64,000 nucleotides of DNA. It comes from CAXTKD01 sp964244885 (lineage in GTDB: Bacteria > Pseudomonadota > Alphaproteobacteria > Sphingomonadales > Sphingomonadaceae). The stretch lies in NCBI GenBank assembly GCA_964244885.1, contig CAXTKD010000012.1, positions 35,920 through 99,919 on the forward strand, in the 5' to 3' direction. Below, in pieces: positions 1-7,998 of the stretch. Within the stretch, counting starts at the first letter, position 1, and every line of letters starts with the position of its first letter. The notes under the pieces were generated by a model. It was not told the DNA's origin and searched no databases. It was given only the letters and a program-made list of their open reading frames with translations. The position numbers and the translations under genes were made by a program.

Positions 1-405
1 GCGGCGGGTGGCGACAGGTTGGCGACGCGGGACGGGCGGCGGACCGCGACGATCCGGCGCGGAAGCCGTGGCCAGGTCACCGAGATCGTCCTGTCGCGAA
101 TCGGCAATGCGCCTGCGCGTCTGCTCGCCGAGACCGCTCCAGCTCCAGCTCTCGGCGCGTTCGCCGGGCGCTACAGGAGCGCCGATGTCGATGGCGACCA
201 GCTTATTGCCGTTGCCGACGGCAAGCTCGTCTGGATCGACCCGCGCGGCACCGCGCAGCCGCTGTCGCCGGTCTACCGCGACGGCTTCGAAGCCCCCGAA
301 TCGAGCTGGACGCTGCGTTTCACGCGCGACGGGCGCGGCCGGATCGAAGGCCTCGACGGCTCGCTCACCCGCATCCGGCGCATCCACTTCAAACGGATCG
401 GCTGA
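1..405 (+). CDS. C-terminal fragment of an unidentified protein (gene enters from the left edge)
   Basis: The reading frame is open from base 1 and ends with TGA at 403-405, so only about 134 C-terminal residues are visible. The fragment has a beta-rich pattern (short alternating hydrophobic stretches, DGKLVWIDPRG, WTLRFTRDGRGRIEGLDG) like the C-terminal domains that follow serine beta-lactamase-like hydrolases, but no catalytic motif lies in the window. The family therefore stays open. The next gene starts 43 bp downstream on the same strand. Confidence 0.55.
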   Translation, partial: AAGGDRLATRDGRRTATIRRGSRGQVTEIVLSRIGNAPARLLAETAPAPALGAFAGRYRSADVDGDQLIAVADGKLVWIDPRGTAQPLSPVYRDGFEAPESSWTLRFTRDGRGRIEGLDGSLTRIRRIHFKRIG

Positions 406-448
406 CCGGACATTTTGCCTGCTGCGAATTTGAGTCTAGATTGGGGGG

Positions 449-997
449 ATGAACGAGCCCCGTTTCGACCTGCTGACCGAGAGCGAGCGGCAATGCCTGC
501 GCCTCGCCTTGACGCGCCAGGGGTCGAAGGACATCGCGCCGCTCGTCGGGCTTACCCATCACACCGTGGACAAGCGCTTCAAGAGCGCGACCCGCAAGCT
601 GGGCGTTGCCAGCCGCTTCGAAGCGGCGCGGATGCTCGCCGATCACGAGCGGGACCAATCGCCGGACCCCCTGGACCAAGCGCCGGACGTTGCCTCAACC
701 CTCCATTCGCTGATGATCGGGCCATCGTTCAATCGAACGGGCAGGCACCACGAAACGGCGGCATCGGACGGGTTTCGCGAGGAACAGGCAAGGTTCTTCT
801 CCCCATCTCCCGTGCAACCGACTTTTCGGATGCCAGTCCGCCAGCACAGCGGAGGGGGCAATGACCTAGATGTCTGGCAACGCATCGGCTGGGTCGTCGG
901 GATTACACTGCTGTTCGCGATCGCGTTCGGCGTCCTGAGTTCCGGCCTGACCTCGCTCGGGGTGATCGTTCGGACCGTCTCGAGCCACGCTTCCTGA
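449..997 (+). CDS. LuxR-type helix-turn-helix protein with C-terminal membrane anchor
   Basis: 182 aa. Residues about 8-65 form a LuxR/GerE-like DNA-binding domain (LTESERQCLRLALTRQGSKD, then the recognition helix HTVDKRFKSATRKLGV). There is no receiver or autoinducer domain in front of it. A disordered middle leads to one hydrophobic segment near residues 145-170 (VVGITLLFAIAFGVL), so it probably sits in the inner membrane with the HTH in the cytoplasm. The ATG at 449 follows a GGGGGG purine run. Stand-alone LuxR HTH proteins with a C-terminal TM segment are common in sphingomonads. The target is unknown; the next two genes may form a unit with it. Confidence 0.75.
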   Translation: MNEPRFDLLTESERQCLRLALTRQGSKDIAPLVGLTHHTVDKRFKSATRKLGVASRFEAARMLADHERDQSPDPLDQAPDVASTLHSLMIGPSFNRTGRHHETAASDGFREEQARFFSPSPVQPTFRMPVRQHSGGGNDLDVWQRIGWVVGITLLFAIAFGVLSSGLTSLGVIVRTVSSHAS

Positions 998-1044
998 AAT
1001 CATTTTATAGCCGCGCCGCTCCCGCCGCGCGGGAGGGGACAATC

Positions 1045-1410
1045 ATGCTCAAGCAACGCCGCGAAGCCGCCGTCAGGATCGCCAGCAGCCTTCGTTCCGC
1101 CGAGCAGGCGACCGAGACCGCGATGGTCGCCGCCGCCGAACTCAACACCGTCATGCTGACTTCCCGGGCGGCCGCGAAGCTCTCGGTCGTCGTCGGTCAG
1201 GACGCGCTCGACAGCGCCGCCGCCGCCTATGCGTCGTTCGCGCAGGGGATGCGCCATATCGTCGACGCGCACCAGCGGCTGCGCGAGGCGCAGACCCAGG
1301 TCGGCCTCGACCGACTGGGGCCACAGGAGCTCGGCTTTGGCGACAATAGCGATTGCCCGCCGATCTCGCCCGCGGCGACCCGGACCGATCGTCTTCGCGT
1401 CGTCGCCTGA
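1045..1410 (+). CDS. Small helical protein of unknown function
   Basis: 121 aa, soluble and largely alpha-helical, rich in Ala, Gln and Glu with heptad-like spacing (residues about 1-85), then a loose polar tail. No cysteine pair, signal peptide or TM segment. A strong Shine-Dalgarno (GGGAGGGGA) precedes the ATG at 1045. It sits 47 bp downstream of the LuxR-type gene and 44 bp before the next gene, so joint transcription is likely. It has a phasin-like look, but that is only a resemblance. Confidence 0.6.
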   Translation: MLKQRREAAVRIASSLRSAEQATETAMVAAAELNTVMLTSRAAAKLSVVVGQDALDSAAAAYASFAQGMRHIVDAHQRLREAQTQVGLDRLGPQELGFGDNSDCPPISPAATRTDRLRVVA

Positions 1411-1454
1411 ATCAGCGGCTTGACCGGGCCGGTCGAGACTGGTCCGTTCGGGCC

Positions 1455-1940
1455 GTGATCCACAGGCTACTGTTCAACGCCGTCCTTCTCCTGTCTCTCG
1501 CCTACGCCTTGCGGCGGGGCGGGACACCGGAGCGGATCGGTGCCTGGACCATCATCGTCGGCGACATCCTGACCATCCTGGTCCAGCGCGCCTATGCCGA
1601 GCGCTTTAGCTCGCTCGGTCTCGGGGTGCTTGTCGTCGACGCGCTGATGCTCGTGGCCTTTTTCCTCCTGTCACTGAAGGCGAATCGATTTTGGCCCATG
1701 TGGATGACCGGCCTTCAGGGCGTGAGCGTGATGGTTCACGCCGCCATGGCCTTGAACCCCGGCGTGATACCGTGGGCCTATGCTTTCGGTCTGGCGATCT
1801 GGAGCTATCCGATCCTGATCCTGTTGGCGGTGGCGACGCGGCGGCACCAGGAGCGTCTCCTGTCGGCGGGTGCCGATCCCTCCTGGAGCGTCTCCTCGCC
1901 CCTGTCGCCGCCGACGCGCCGCGAGCCGCCGGGGCGCTGA
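1455..1940 (+). CDS. Small integral membrane protein of unknown function
   Basis: 161 aa from a GTG at 1455; an upstream ATG at 1353 lies inside the preceding gene and is unlikely. Four or five hydrophobic segments (about residues 5-18, 25-40, 50-66, 78-96, 100-122) are followed by a cytoplasmic tail RRHQERLLSAGADPSW. The 3' end overlaps the RadC-like frame. The tail's HQERLLSAGAD resembles the N-terminal start of many RadC proteins (GHRERL...), so the overlap could reflect an ancestral fusion or frameshift. Confidence 0.6.
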   Translation: MIHRLLFNAVLLLSLAYALRRGGTPERIGAWTIIVGDILTILVQRAYAERFSSLGLGVLVVDALMLVAFFLLSLKANRFWPMWMTGLQGVSVMVHAAMALNPGVIPWAYAFGLAIWSYPILILLAVATRRHQERLLSAGADPSWSVSSPLSPPTRREPPGR

Positions 1941-2896
1941 TCGCCGAGTTCAAGTCGCTCGGCGCGGTGCTCGCCGCGCCGGAGGACGCGCTGGCCAAGG
2001 CGGCGCCTGATGAGCCGGCGGTCTCGGGCTTCGTCGCGCTGCTCCGCGCCGGTATGCTCCAGGCGCTCAGGACCGATGTCGCCGAGGAGATCGTGCTGAC
2101 CGACACCGAGGCGCTCGAATGCTATCTGCTGGCGAGCGCCGCGCACTTGGCCGACGAGCAGATGCGCGTGCTGTTCCTCAATTCGCGCAACGCGATCCTT
2201 CGCGACGAGGTGATGTTCCGCGGCACGGTCAACGGCGTCCGCGCCTATCCGCGCGAGATGCTGAAGCGCGCGATCGAGGTCGGCTCGACCGCCTTGATCC
2301 TCGTCCACAACCACCCGTCGGGCGACCCCGAACCAAGCCTCGCCGACATCCTGGAGACGCGGCGCATCTGTGAGGCGGCGAAGACGCTCGACATCGTCGT
2401 CCACGACCATTTCGTCGTCGGCCGGTTCGGCATCACAAGCTTTCGCGCCCGGGGGCTACTGCCGTCGGTCGAACAGGCGGCAGGGCCGGTCGCCAACGAC
2501 GACGACCCCAGGCAGGCCATGCCGCTCGCCGGCGTCGCCCGCGCGCTGAGCCGCGACCGTGCCCGCCTCGGCCGCTATTTCGATGCCGAGCTGTTCGCCG
2601 ACCCGGCGCTCGACATCCTTCTGGAGTTGTTCGCTGCGTATGAAGAGCGGCGCGAGATTTGCGTGTCGAGCCTGTGCATCGAGGCGAATATTCCGGCGAC
2701 GACGACGCTCCGGTGGGTGTCGGTGCTCTGCGATCGCGGCCTCGTGGTCCGCCGTGGCGACCCGGGCGACCGCCGCCGCGTCCTCGTCACCCTGTCGCCC
2801 CACGCGGCGGAGGCGATGCGCGCCTATCTCGCCGCGGTTACCAACCCGCATGTGGGATCGGCGCAGGCCCGAGGGCGCCTGAAGCCGGCCAGGTAA
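1772..2896 (+). CDS. RadC/JAB-domain protein fused to a MarR-like winged helix
   Basis: The RadC (UPF0758) core is clear: LLERLLAP helices, then the metal-binding JAB motif HNHPSGDPEPSLAD and VVHDHFVVG. After about residue 240 comes a second module of about 110 aa that reads as a MarR-type winged helix (SSLCIEANIPATTTLRWVSV recognition helix, then wing GDPGDRRRVLVTL). The fusion is open without interruption. The start is uncertain: recognisable RadC homology begins near 1880 inside the preceding gene, and the nearest canonical in-frame start is GTG 1772 (a CTG lies at 1883). RadC is metalloprotease-like; despite its name a DNA-repair role is not established. The MarR part suggests DNA binding. 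Confidence 0.75.
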   Translation: MGLCFRSGDLELSDPDPVGGGDAAAPGASPVGGCRSLLERLLAPVAADAPRAAGALIAEFKSLGAVLAAPEDALAKAAPDEPAVSGFVALLRAGMLQALRTDVAEEIVLTDTEALECYLLASAAHLADEQMRVLFLNSRNAILRDEVMFRGTVNGVRAYPREMLKRAIEVGSTALILVHNHPSGDPEPSLADILETRRICEAAKTLDIVVHDHFVVGRFGITSFRARGLLPSVEQAAGPVANDDDPRQAMPLAGVARALSRDRARLGRYFDAELFADPALDILLELFAAYEERREICVSSLCIEANIPATTTLRWVSVLCDRGLVVRRGDPGDRRRVLVTLSPHAAEAMRAYLAAVTNPHVGSAQARGRLKPAR

Positions 2897-2910
2897 ATCA
2901 TCGAAAAAAC

Positions 2911-2997
2911 TGGTGCGGTCGAGAAGACTCGAACTTCCACGGCCTTTCGGCCACAGCGACCTCAACGCTGCGCGTCTACCAATTCCGCCACGACCGC
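2911..2997 (-). tRNA. tRNA-Leu(GAG)
   Basis: Read on the minus strand, the acceptor GCGGTCG pairs with CGACCGC and is followed by discriminator A and an encoded CCA (TGG at 2911-2913 on the plus strand). The D-loop carries GGTAGACGC, the anticodon stem CAGCG/CGCTG encloses TTGAGGT (anticodon GAG), a long variable arm pairs GGCC/GGCC around GAAA, and the T-arm holds GTTCGAGTC. Length and variable arm fit a class II leucine tRNA. Confidence 0.95.
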
Positions 2998-3084
2998 ACG
3001 TGAAAACCGGGCTTGAGAGCGGCCCGGCGATTGGCAAGGCGCGCCATGTAGCAGAGCGCCCAGCGCGCCTCAATAGCGTAAGCG

Positions 3085-4374
3085 TCAGCGCATTCCCGAT
3101 ACTTCGGTCCTCGCATCCGCCTCGGCGGCGCGCGCCGAGTTGCCGGCGTATTTGGCGTATTCGCCACGCGCGATGGTGCGGTTGTGGACTTCATCGGGGC
3201 CATCGGCGAGGCGCAGCGTGCGAATGTGCGCGTAGGCGCTGGCGAGGCCGAAGTCCTGGCTGACGCCGCCGCCGCCATGCGCCTGGATCGCGTCGTCGAT
3301 GATCTTGAGCGCGATGCGGGGGGCGGCGACCTTGATCATCGCGATCTCGTTCCGCGCGACCTTGTTGCCCACGGTATCCATCATATAGGCGGCCTTGAGG
3401 CACAGCAGCCGCGTCATCTCGATGTCGGTGCGCGCCTCCCCGATCCGCTGCTCCCAGACGCTATGCTCGGACAAGCGCTTGCCGAAGGCCTCGCGGCTGA
3501 GCAGCCGTCGGACCATCGCCTCCAGCGCCGCCTCGGCCGCGCCGATCGTCCGCATGCAATGATGGATCCGGCCCGGCCCGAGACGCCCCTGCGCGATCTC
3601 GAAGCCGCGGCCTTCGCCGAGGACGATCGAGCTCGCCGGTACGCGGACGTTGTCGAGCACCACTTCCGCATGGCCGTGCGGCGCGTCGTCGTAGCCGAAG
3701 ACGTGAAGCATCCGGAGGACGTTTACGCCCGGCGCGTCGAGCGGCACGAGGATCTGGCTCTGCTGCAGGTGCTTGGGGGCCGAGATGTCGGTCTTGCCCA
3801 TGACGATCGCCACCTTGCAGCGCGGGTCGCCGACGCCGCTCGACCACCATTTGCGGCCGTTGATGACGTACTCGTCGCCCTCGCGGCGGATCGAGGTCTC
3901 GATGTTGGTGGCGTCGGACGAGGCGACCGCCGGCTCGGTCATCAGGAAGGCCGAGCGAATCTCGCCGTTCGACAGCGGCACCAGCCACTTCTGCTGCTGC
4001 TCGCGCGTGCCGTAGCGCGCCAGCACCTCCATGTTGCCGGTGTCCGGCGCCGAGCAGTTGAACACTTCGCCCGCCCACGTGACCTTGCCCATCTCCTCGG
4101 CGAGCGGCGCGTATTCGAGGTTGGTGAGCGGCGTTCCGTCGAAGTGGAATTCGTTGACCGGCTTGCCGCCATGGCTTGGCGGCACGAACATGTTCCAGAG
4201 GCCTTCCTCGCGGGCGATCGGCTTCAGTTCCTCGAGGAGGCCGATCGGCTGCCAGCGGTCGCCCGCTTCAAGCTCGTCGTGGAAGCGCTGCTGGTTCGGG
4301 TAGACGTGCCTGTCCATGAACGCTCGGAGCCGCGCCAGCATGTCCTTAGTGCGGTCGGAATAATCGAAGTTCAT
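3085..4374 (-). CDS. Acyl-CoA dehydrogenase, ACAD10/11-like
   Basis: 429 aa flavoprotein with the full family layout: helical N-domain, middle beta domain (MTEPAVASSDATNIETSI, NGRKWWSSG) and C-terminal helical domain ending in DAIQAHGGGGVSQDF and ADGPDEVH. The last motif replaces the YEGT of medium-chain enzymes, putting Asp where the catalytic Glu usually sits, as is typical of the ACAD10/11 subgroup. It would oxidise an acyl-CoA to the enoyl-CoA using FAD. It is a single gene divergent from nothing nearby; its start ATG at 4374 is the only good one. Substrate chain length cannot be read from sequence. Confidence 0.9.
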   Translation of the reverse strand: MNFDYSDRTKDMLARLRAFMDRHVYPNQQRFHDELEAGDRWQPIGLLEELKPIAREEGLWNMFVPPSHGGKPVNEFHFDGTPLTNLEYAPLAEEMGKVTWAGEVFNCSAPDTGNMEVLARYGTREQQQKWLVPLSNGEIRSAFLMTEPAVASSDATNIETSIRREGDEYVINGRKWWSSGVGDPRCKVAIVMGKTDISAPKHLQQSQILVPLDAPGVNVLRMLHVFGYDDAPHGHAEVVLDNVRVPASSIVLGEGRGFEIAQGRLGPGRIHHCMRTIGAAEAALEAMVRRLLSREAFGKRLSEHSVWEQRIGEARTDIEMTRLLCLKAAYMMDTVGNKVARNEIAMIKVAAPRIALKIIDDAIQAHGGGGVSQDFGLASAYAHIRTLRLADGPDEVHNRTIARGEYAKYAGNSARAAEADARTEVSGMR

Positions 4375-4435
4375 GGGGATCGCTCCGGATAATGGTCGCC
4401 CCTGCTTAGGCGCGCCGCGCGCCGCGGTCGCGCTG

Positions 4436-5155
4436 TCAGTTTGGTAGGGTTTCGGCCGCGAAGCTGACTCGGGCGTGCGCCGCGCTTGCCGGGATGCCGC
4501 CAGCCGCGGTCTCGAACGCCACGCTGGTACCCGCGTCGAGTAGCGGCAGCGGCGGCGGCGAGGTCCAGCTGGCGATCAGCGTACCGTTCCTGTCGCGCAC
4601 GTCGACATGAATCGGCGGCACGCGCTGCGCGCGCTTCGATGGATTGCCGAGCTTGCCAAACAACGTCAGTACCGCCGCGCCGTCGATCCCAGGGCCGATC
4701 AGCGGCGCGTCGATCGTAAGCCGCACCTCGTTCGGCTGCTCGGGCGCGAGCGCGCCGGCGGGGTCGAAGCCCCCGATGCCGCCCGGCTTGGCAAGGACGA
4801 CGAGGGCGAACAGCATGGCCGAGACGCCGATTGCCGCGATATCCGCGGTCCCGAAGCGCGGGCCTGAAGCCCTCCCTCCGGGGCGAGGGTTTGGGAGAGG
4901 GGGTCTGAGCCAGGCACTCCGCCCGGTATCGTCCCCTCTCCCCAGCCCTCCCCCCGGAAGGGGGAGGGGGCTTTTAGCTGCAACCGGCTCGGCCCACATC
5001 TGCGGCGGGGGCGGCGGTGGGGCCGGCTCCGGCGGCACATAGGCCTGGAACCACGAATCTCCGCAGGCGGCGCAGCGCACCTTTCGTCCCTCGCGCGGGA
5101 CCGCGTTGTCGGCGACGCGGTAGCGCTTGGCGCAGGCGGGGCAGGTGAGGATCAT
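4436..5155 (-). CDS. MJ0042-type zinc-ribbon membrane protein with an in-frame REP insertion
   Basis: 239 aa from ATG 5155, chosen because the zinc ribbon MILTCPACAKRYRV...VRCAACGDSW (CxxC...CxxC) then starts the protein; the longer frame to 5233 adds an unconserved leader. A Pro-rich linker, one TM helix (about residues 110-130, IAAIGVSAMLFALVVLA) and a C-terminal beta-rich domain follow. Proteins of this plan are common in alphaproteobacteria. The linker contains about 35 residues encoded by a REP-like palindrome. It is transcribed divergently from ftsE. Confidence 0.8.
   Translation of the reverse strand: MILTCPACAKRYRVADNAVPREGRKVRCAACGDSWFQAYVPPEPAPPPPPPQMWAEPVAAKSPLPLPGGGLGRGDDTGRSAWLRPPLPNPRPGGRASGPRFGTADIAAIGVSAMLFALVVLAKPGGIGGFDPAGALAPEQPNEVRLTIDAPLIGPGIDGAAVLTLFGKLGNPSKRAQRVPPIHVDVRDRNGTLIASWTSPPPLPLLDAGTSVAFETAAGGIPASAAHARVSFAAETLPN
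4870..4974. repeat. REP-like inverted repeat inside the zinc-ribbon gene
   Basis: Two arms of a CCCTCTCCC / GGGAGAGGG type face each other: CCTCCCTCCGGGGCGAGGG on the left and a partial reverse complement ending GGAAGGGGGAGGG on the right. The same family recurs at 30181-30315 in an intergenic gap. Here it lies within a coding sequence, keeps the frame open, and replaces nothing recognisable. Confidence 0.7.
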
Positions 5156-5226
5156 GGACCGGGCATTGCTAAAGCAAGCGCCGCCGCCGTTGAACCCCTT
5201 GGCTTGCCATGCGACACCGGAAATCG

Positions 5227-5925
5227 ATGGCAAGCGTCGTCCGCTTCGAGGGTGTCGGCCTGCGCTACGGCACGGGTCCGGAGGTGCTGCGCGACCTCGA
5301 CTTGCGGCTGGAGGCGGGCAGCTTCCACGTGCTGATCGGCTCGTCGGGGGCGGGCAAGACTTCGCTCCTCCGCCTGATCACGCTGATGCAGCGCGCGACG
5401 CGCGGCCTCGTCTCGGTGTTCGACCGCGACATCGGCGCGTTGCCGCGAACCGCGCTGCCGGCGCTCCGGCGGCGGATCGGGGTGGTGTTCCAGGACTTCC
5501 GGCTGGTCCCGCACCTGTCGGCGTTTGACAATGTCGCGCTGCCGCTCCGCATCGCCGGCAAGCCTGCGGAGGAGGTGCGCGCCCACGTCACCGAGATGCT
5601 GCACTGGGTCGGCCTCGCCGAGCGGATGGAGGCGGTGCCGGCGATCCTGTCGGGCGGCGAGCAGCAGCGCGTCGCGATCGCTCGCGCCGTCGTCGGCCGC
5701 CCTGACCTGCTCGTCGCCGACGAGCCGACCGGCAACGTCGACCCCGAGATGGCGTCCCGCCTCGTCCACCTGTTCGACGAGCTGAACCGCATCGGCACGA
5801 CGGTCCTCGTCGCGACGCACGACGCCAACCTGCTCGCCTCGATGCCCAACGTCGTCATGCGCCGCCTCGATCACGGCCGGCTGTCCGACCCCTTCGGCGC
5901 GCCGCGCCATGCGGTCCGGGCATGA
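5227..5925 (+). CDS. ftsE: Cell division ATP-binding protein FtsE
   Basis: 232 aa ABC ATPase with Walker A GSSGAGKTS, Q-loop VFQDFRL, signature LSGGEQQRVAIARA, Walker B LLVADEPTG and H-loop VATHD. It pairs with FtsX at the division site to control peptidoglycan hydrolases. I use ATG 5227; ATG 5209, six codons upstream, is possible. The gene overlaps ftsX by 4 bp and heads a run of five overlapping genes (ftsE, ftsX, ydcF-like, plsC, DUF2125). Confidence 0.93.
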   Translation: MASVVRFEGVGLRYGTGPEVLRDLDLRLEAGSFHVLIGSSGAGKTSLLRLITLMQRATRGLVSVFDRDIGALPRTALPALRRRIGVVFQDFRLVPHLSAFDNVALPLRIAGKPAEEVRAHVTEMLHWVGLAERMEAVPAILSGGEQQRVAIARAVVGRPDLLVADEPTGNVDPEMASRLVHLFDELNRIGTTVLVATHDANLLASMPNVVMRRLDHGRLSDPFGAPRHAVRA

Positions 5926-6788
5926 GCCTCAGGCCCGCGGCGCAGCGCTTCGGCTTCCTGCCGGCGGGCGGGGGCCGGCTGGTGACGCCGCTGATCGCGG
6001 TGATGAGCTTCCTGACCGCGCTGGCGCTCGTTGGCGGCCTGCTGCTGGCGGGCGGTGCGGCGCGCCTCGGCACCTCGCTCGGCCGCGATGCGACGGTGCA
6101 GATCGTCGAGCCCAATCCCGACCGCGCAGCACCTCAGGCCCGCGCGGTCATCGCGCTGCTGTCGCGCGATCCCGACGTCACCAACGTCCGCCCGCTACCG
6201 CGCGTCGAGATCGAGCGGCTGCTCGAGCCGTGGCTCGGCGGCGAGGCGCACGATCCGGCGCTGCTGCCGCTCCCCACGATGATCGACATCCAGCTCGGCC
6301 CCGGCGCCGACCCTCCGACCCTCGCCCGGCGCCTGCGCGCGGTCGCCCCGGCGGCGCGTCTCGACGTGCAGGCGCGCTGGCTGGCGCCGCTCGGGCGGCT
6401 GCTCGGCGGGCTGTCGTGGCTGGCTGCCGCCATCGTCGCCTCGGTGGCGCTGGCGACCGCGGCGGTCGTGGCGCTCGGCACCCGCGCCGGGCTCGGCGGG
6501 CACCAGCCGACGATCGAGCTGCTTCATGTGATGGGGGCGGAGGACGCGGATATCGCGCGCGTCTTCCAATACCGCTATCTGCTGCACGGCCTCATCGGCG
6601 GGGCGATCGGAGTGGCATGCGCAAGCGCGGTGATGGCGACATTCGGACAGGGGGCAAGAGCTCTCGGCCTCGGCGCGCCGCCGGCGGCCGCGTGGCTGGC
6701 GCTGGCGGCGGTCCCGGTCGCGGTCGCGCTGCTCGCGGCGCTGGTGGCGCGGCTCAGCGTCGGGCGCGCCTTGCGGGAGCAATTGTGA
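5922..6788 (+). CDS. ftsX: Cell division protein FtsX (ABC permease)
   Basis: 288 aa. An N-terminal TM helix (about residues 25-48, LIAVMSFLTALALVGGLLL) is followed by a periplasmic domain of about 110 residues and three more TM helices near 162-185, 213-238 and 255-278, the FtsX topology. The motif LLHVMGAEDADIARVFQYR just before TM3 matches the FtsX coupling region. ATG 5922 overlaps the ftsE stop. Together with FtsE it would link septal activity to cell-wall hydrolases. Confidence 0.92.
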   Translation: MSLRPAAQRFGFLPAGGGRLVTPLIAVMSFLTALALVGGLLLAGGAARLGTSLGRDATVQIVEPNPDRAAPQARAVIALLSRDPDVTNVRPLPRVEIERLLEPWLGGEAHDPALLPLPTMIDIQLGPGADPPTLARRLRAVAPAARLDVQARWLAPLGRLLGGLSWLAAAIVASVALATAAVVALGTRAGLGGHQPTIELLHVMGAEDADIARVFQYRYLLHGLIGGAIGVACASAVMATFGQGARALGLGAPPAAAWLALAAVPVAVALLAALVARLSVGRALREQL

Positions 6789-7315
6789 TCCGTCTGCTCG
6801 GCCTCCTGGTGCTTGGGGTGCTTGGCTGGTTTCTGTGGTTCGCCCTGGCGCCGCCCAGGCCCGCGCCATCGAACACGCGCACCGACGCGATCGTCGTGCT
6901 GACCGGCGGTCCCGGCCGTCTCGCGCACGGGCTCGACATGCTGCGCGCCGGACGCGCGAAACGCCTGCTCGTCTCGGGCGTCGATCCCGCGGTTCGCCCG
7001 CCCGAGCTCGCGGCCAAGGCGCACGCCTCGCGCGCGCTGTTCGACTGCTGCGTCGATCTTGGCAGCGAAGCCGTCGACACCCGCTCGAACGCCGCCGAGA
7101 CGGCACGCTGGATGCGTGTCCACGACTACCGCTCGCTCCGCCTCGTCACCTCCGCCGACCACATGCCCCGCGCCGCGCTCGAGCTTCGCACCGTGATGGG
7201 TCCCGGCATCATGGTCGTCGCCGACCCGGTCGCCAGCAAGCCGCCGATAGGCTCGCTGGTTCGCGAGTTCATGAAATACGCGCTGCGCCGCGGCGCGGTG
7301 CTGGTCGGCGCCTGA
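6785..7315 (+). CDS. YdcF/ElyC-like DUF218 protein
   Basis: 176 aa from GTG 6785, which overlaps the ftsX TGA. One N-terminal TM helix (residues about 3-20) precedes a DUF218 domain: DAIVVLTGGPGRLAHGLDML, RLLVSGV, then SNAAETARWM and LVTSADHMPRA. In E. coli the related ElyC/SanA proteins act in envelope integrity. The position between ftsX and plsC fits an envelope role. No substrate can be inferred. Confidence 0.82.
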   Translation: MIRLLGLLVLGVLGWFLWFALAPPRPAPSNTRTDAIVVLTGGPGRLAHGLDMLRAGRAKRLLVSGVDPAVRPPELAAKAHASRALFDCCVDLGSEAVDTRSNAAETARWMRVHDYRSLRLVTSADHMPRAALELRTVMGPGIMVVADPVASKPPIGSLVREFMKYALRRGAVLVGA

Positions 7316-7998
7316 TGGCCTGGATCCGCTCCGCTTTGTTCGCGCTGCTGTTCTACAGCGCCAGCGTACCGATCGTCGTGTTCGGCACTCTGGTGGCGCT
7401 CGTTCGGCCGTCAAGCATCACGGCGACGACGTGGATCTGGGGCAATCTGTTTTGGGTCCTGACTCGAGCGGTCCTTGGCATCCGGGTCGTCGTGAAAGGC
7501 ACCCCGCCGCAGCATGCGGTGATCGTCGCGTCGAAGCACCAGTCGGCGTTCGAGACGATCGCCATACTCCGCCTGTTCAAGCGCCCCGCCCCGGTGATGA
7601 AGGCGGAGCTGATGAAGGTGCCTTTCTGGGGCTGGCTCGCCGGCCGCTTCGGCTGCATCCCGGTCGACCGCGATGGCCAGACCGGCGCCATGCGCGCGAT
7701 GATGAAGGCGGCGCGCGCCGCCATCGCCGCCGACAAGCCGATCATCATCTTCCCCGAGGGCTCGCGAATCGCGGTCGGCGAATCGCCGCCGCTCAAGGCC
7801 GGCGTCTCGGGCCTCTACAAGGTGCTGAAGCTCCCGGTGGTCCCGATGGCGCTCGACTCGGGCCGGCTGTGGCCGCGCCAGAGCTTCGTCAAGCGCCCCG
7901 GCACGATCACCATGAGCTTCGGCGAGCCGATCCCGCCCGGCCTGCCGCGAGACGAGTTCGAGGCGCGGCTCCACGCCGCGATCAACCGGGCGCCATGA
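7315..7998 (+). CDS. plsC: 1-acyl-sn-glycerol-3-phosphate acyltransferase
   Basis: 227 aa with one N-terminal TM helix. Catalytic block I reads KHQSAFET, i.e. HX4E where the classical motif is HX4D; block III is FPEGSR and block IV LPVVPMALDSG. It would add the second acyl chain to lysophosphatidic acid to make phosphatidate at the inner membrane. ATG 7315 shares its A with the preceding TGA. The Glu in block I recurs in some alphaproteobacterial members, so it need not mean loss of activity. Confidence 0.9.
   Translation: MAWIRSALFALLFYSASVPIVVFGTLVALVRPSSITATTWIWGNLFWVLTRAVLGIRVVVKGTPPQHAVIVASKHQSAFETIAILRLFKRPAPVMKAELMKVPFWGWLAGRFGCIPVDRDGQTGAMRAMMKAARAAIAADKPIIIFPEGSRIAVGESPPLKAGVSGLYKVLKLPVVPMALDSGRLWPRQSFVKRPGTITMSFGEPIPPGLPRDEFEARLHAAINRAP

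Noticed and set aside
2913..3263. ORF over tRNA-Leu (SRRLELPRPFGHSDLNAARL)
   Set aside because: Translation of tRNA sequence; overlaps the acyl-CoA dehydrogenase 3' end too.
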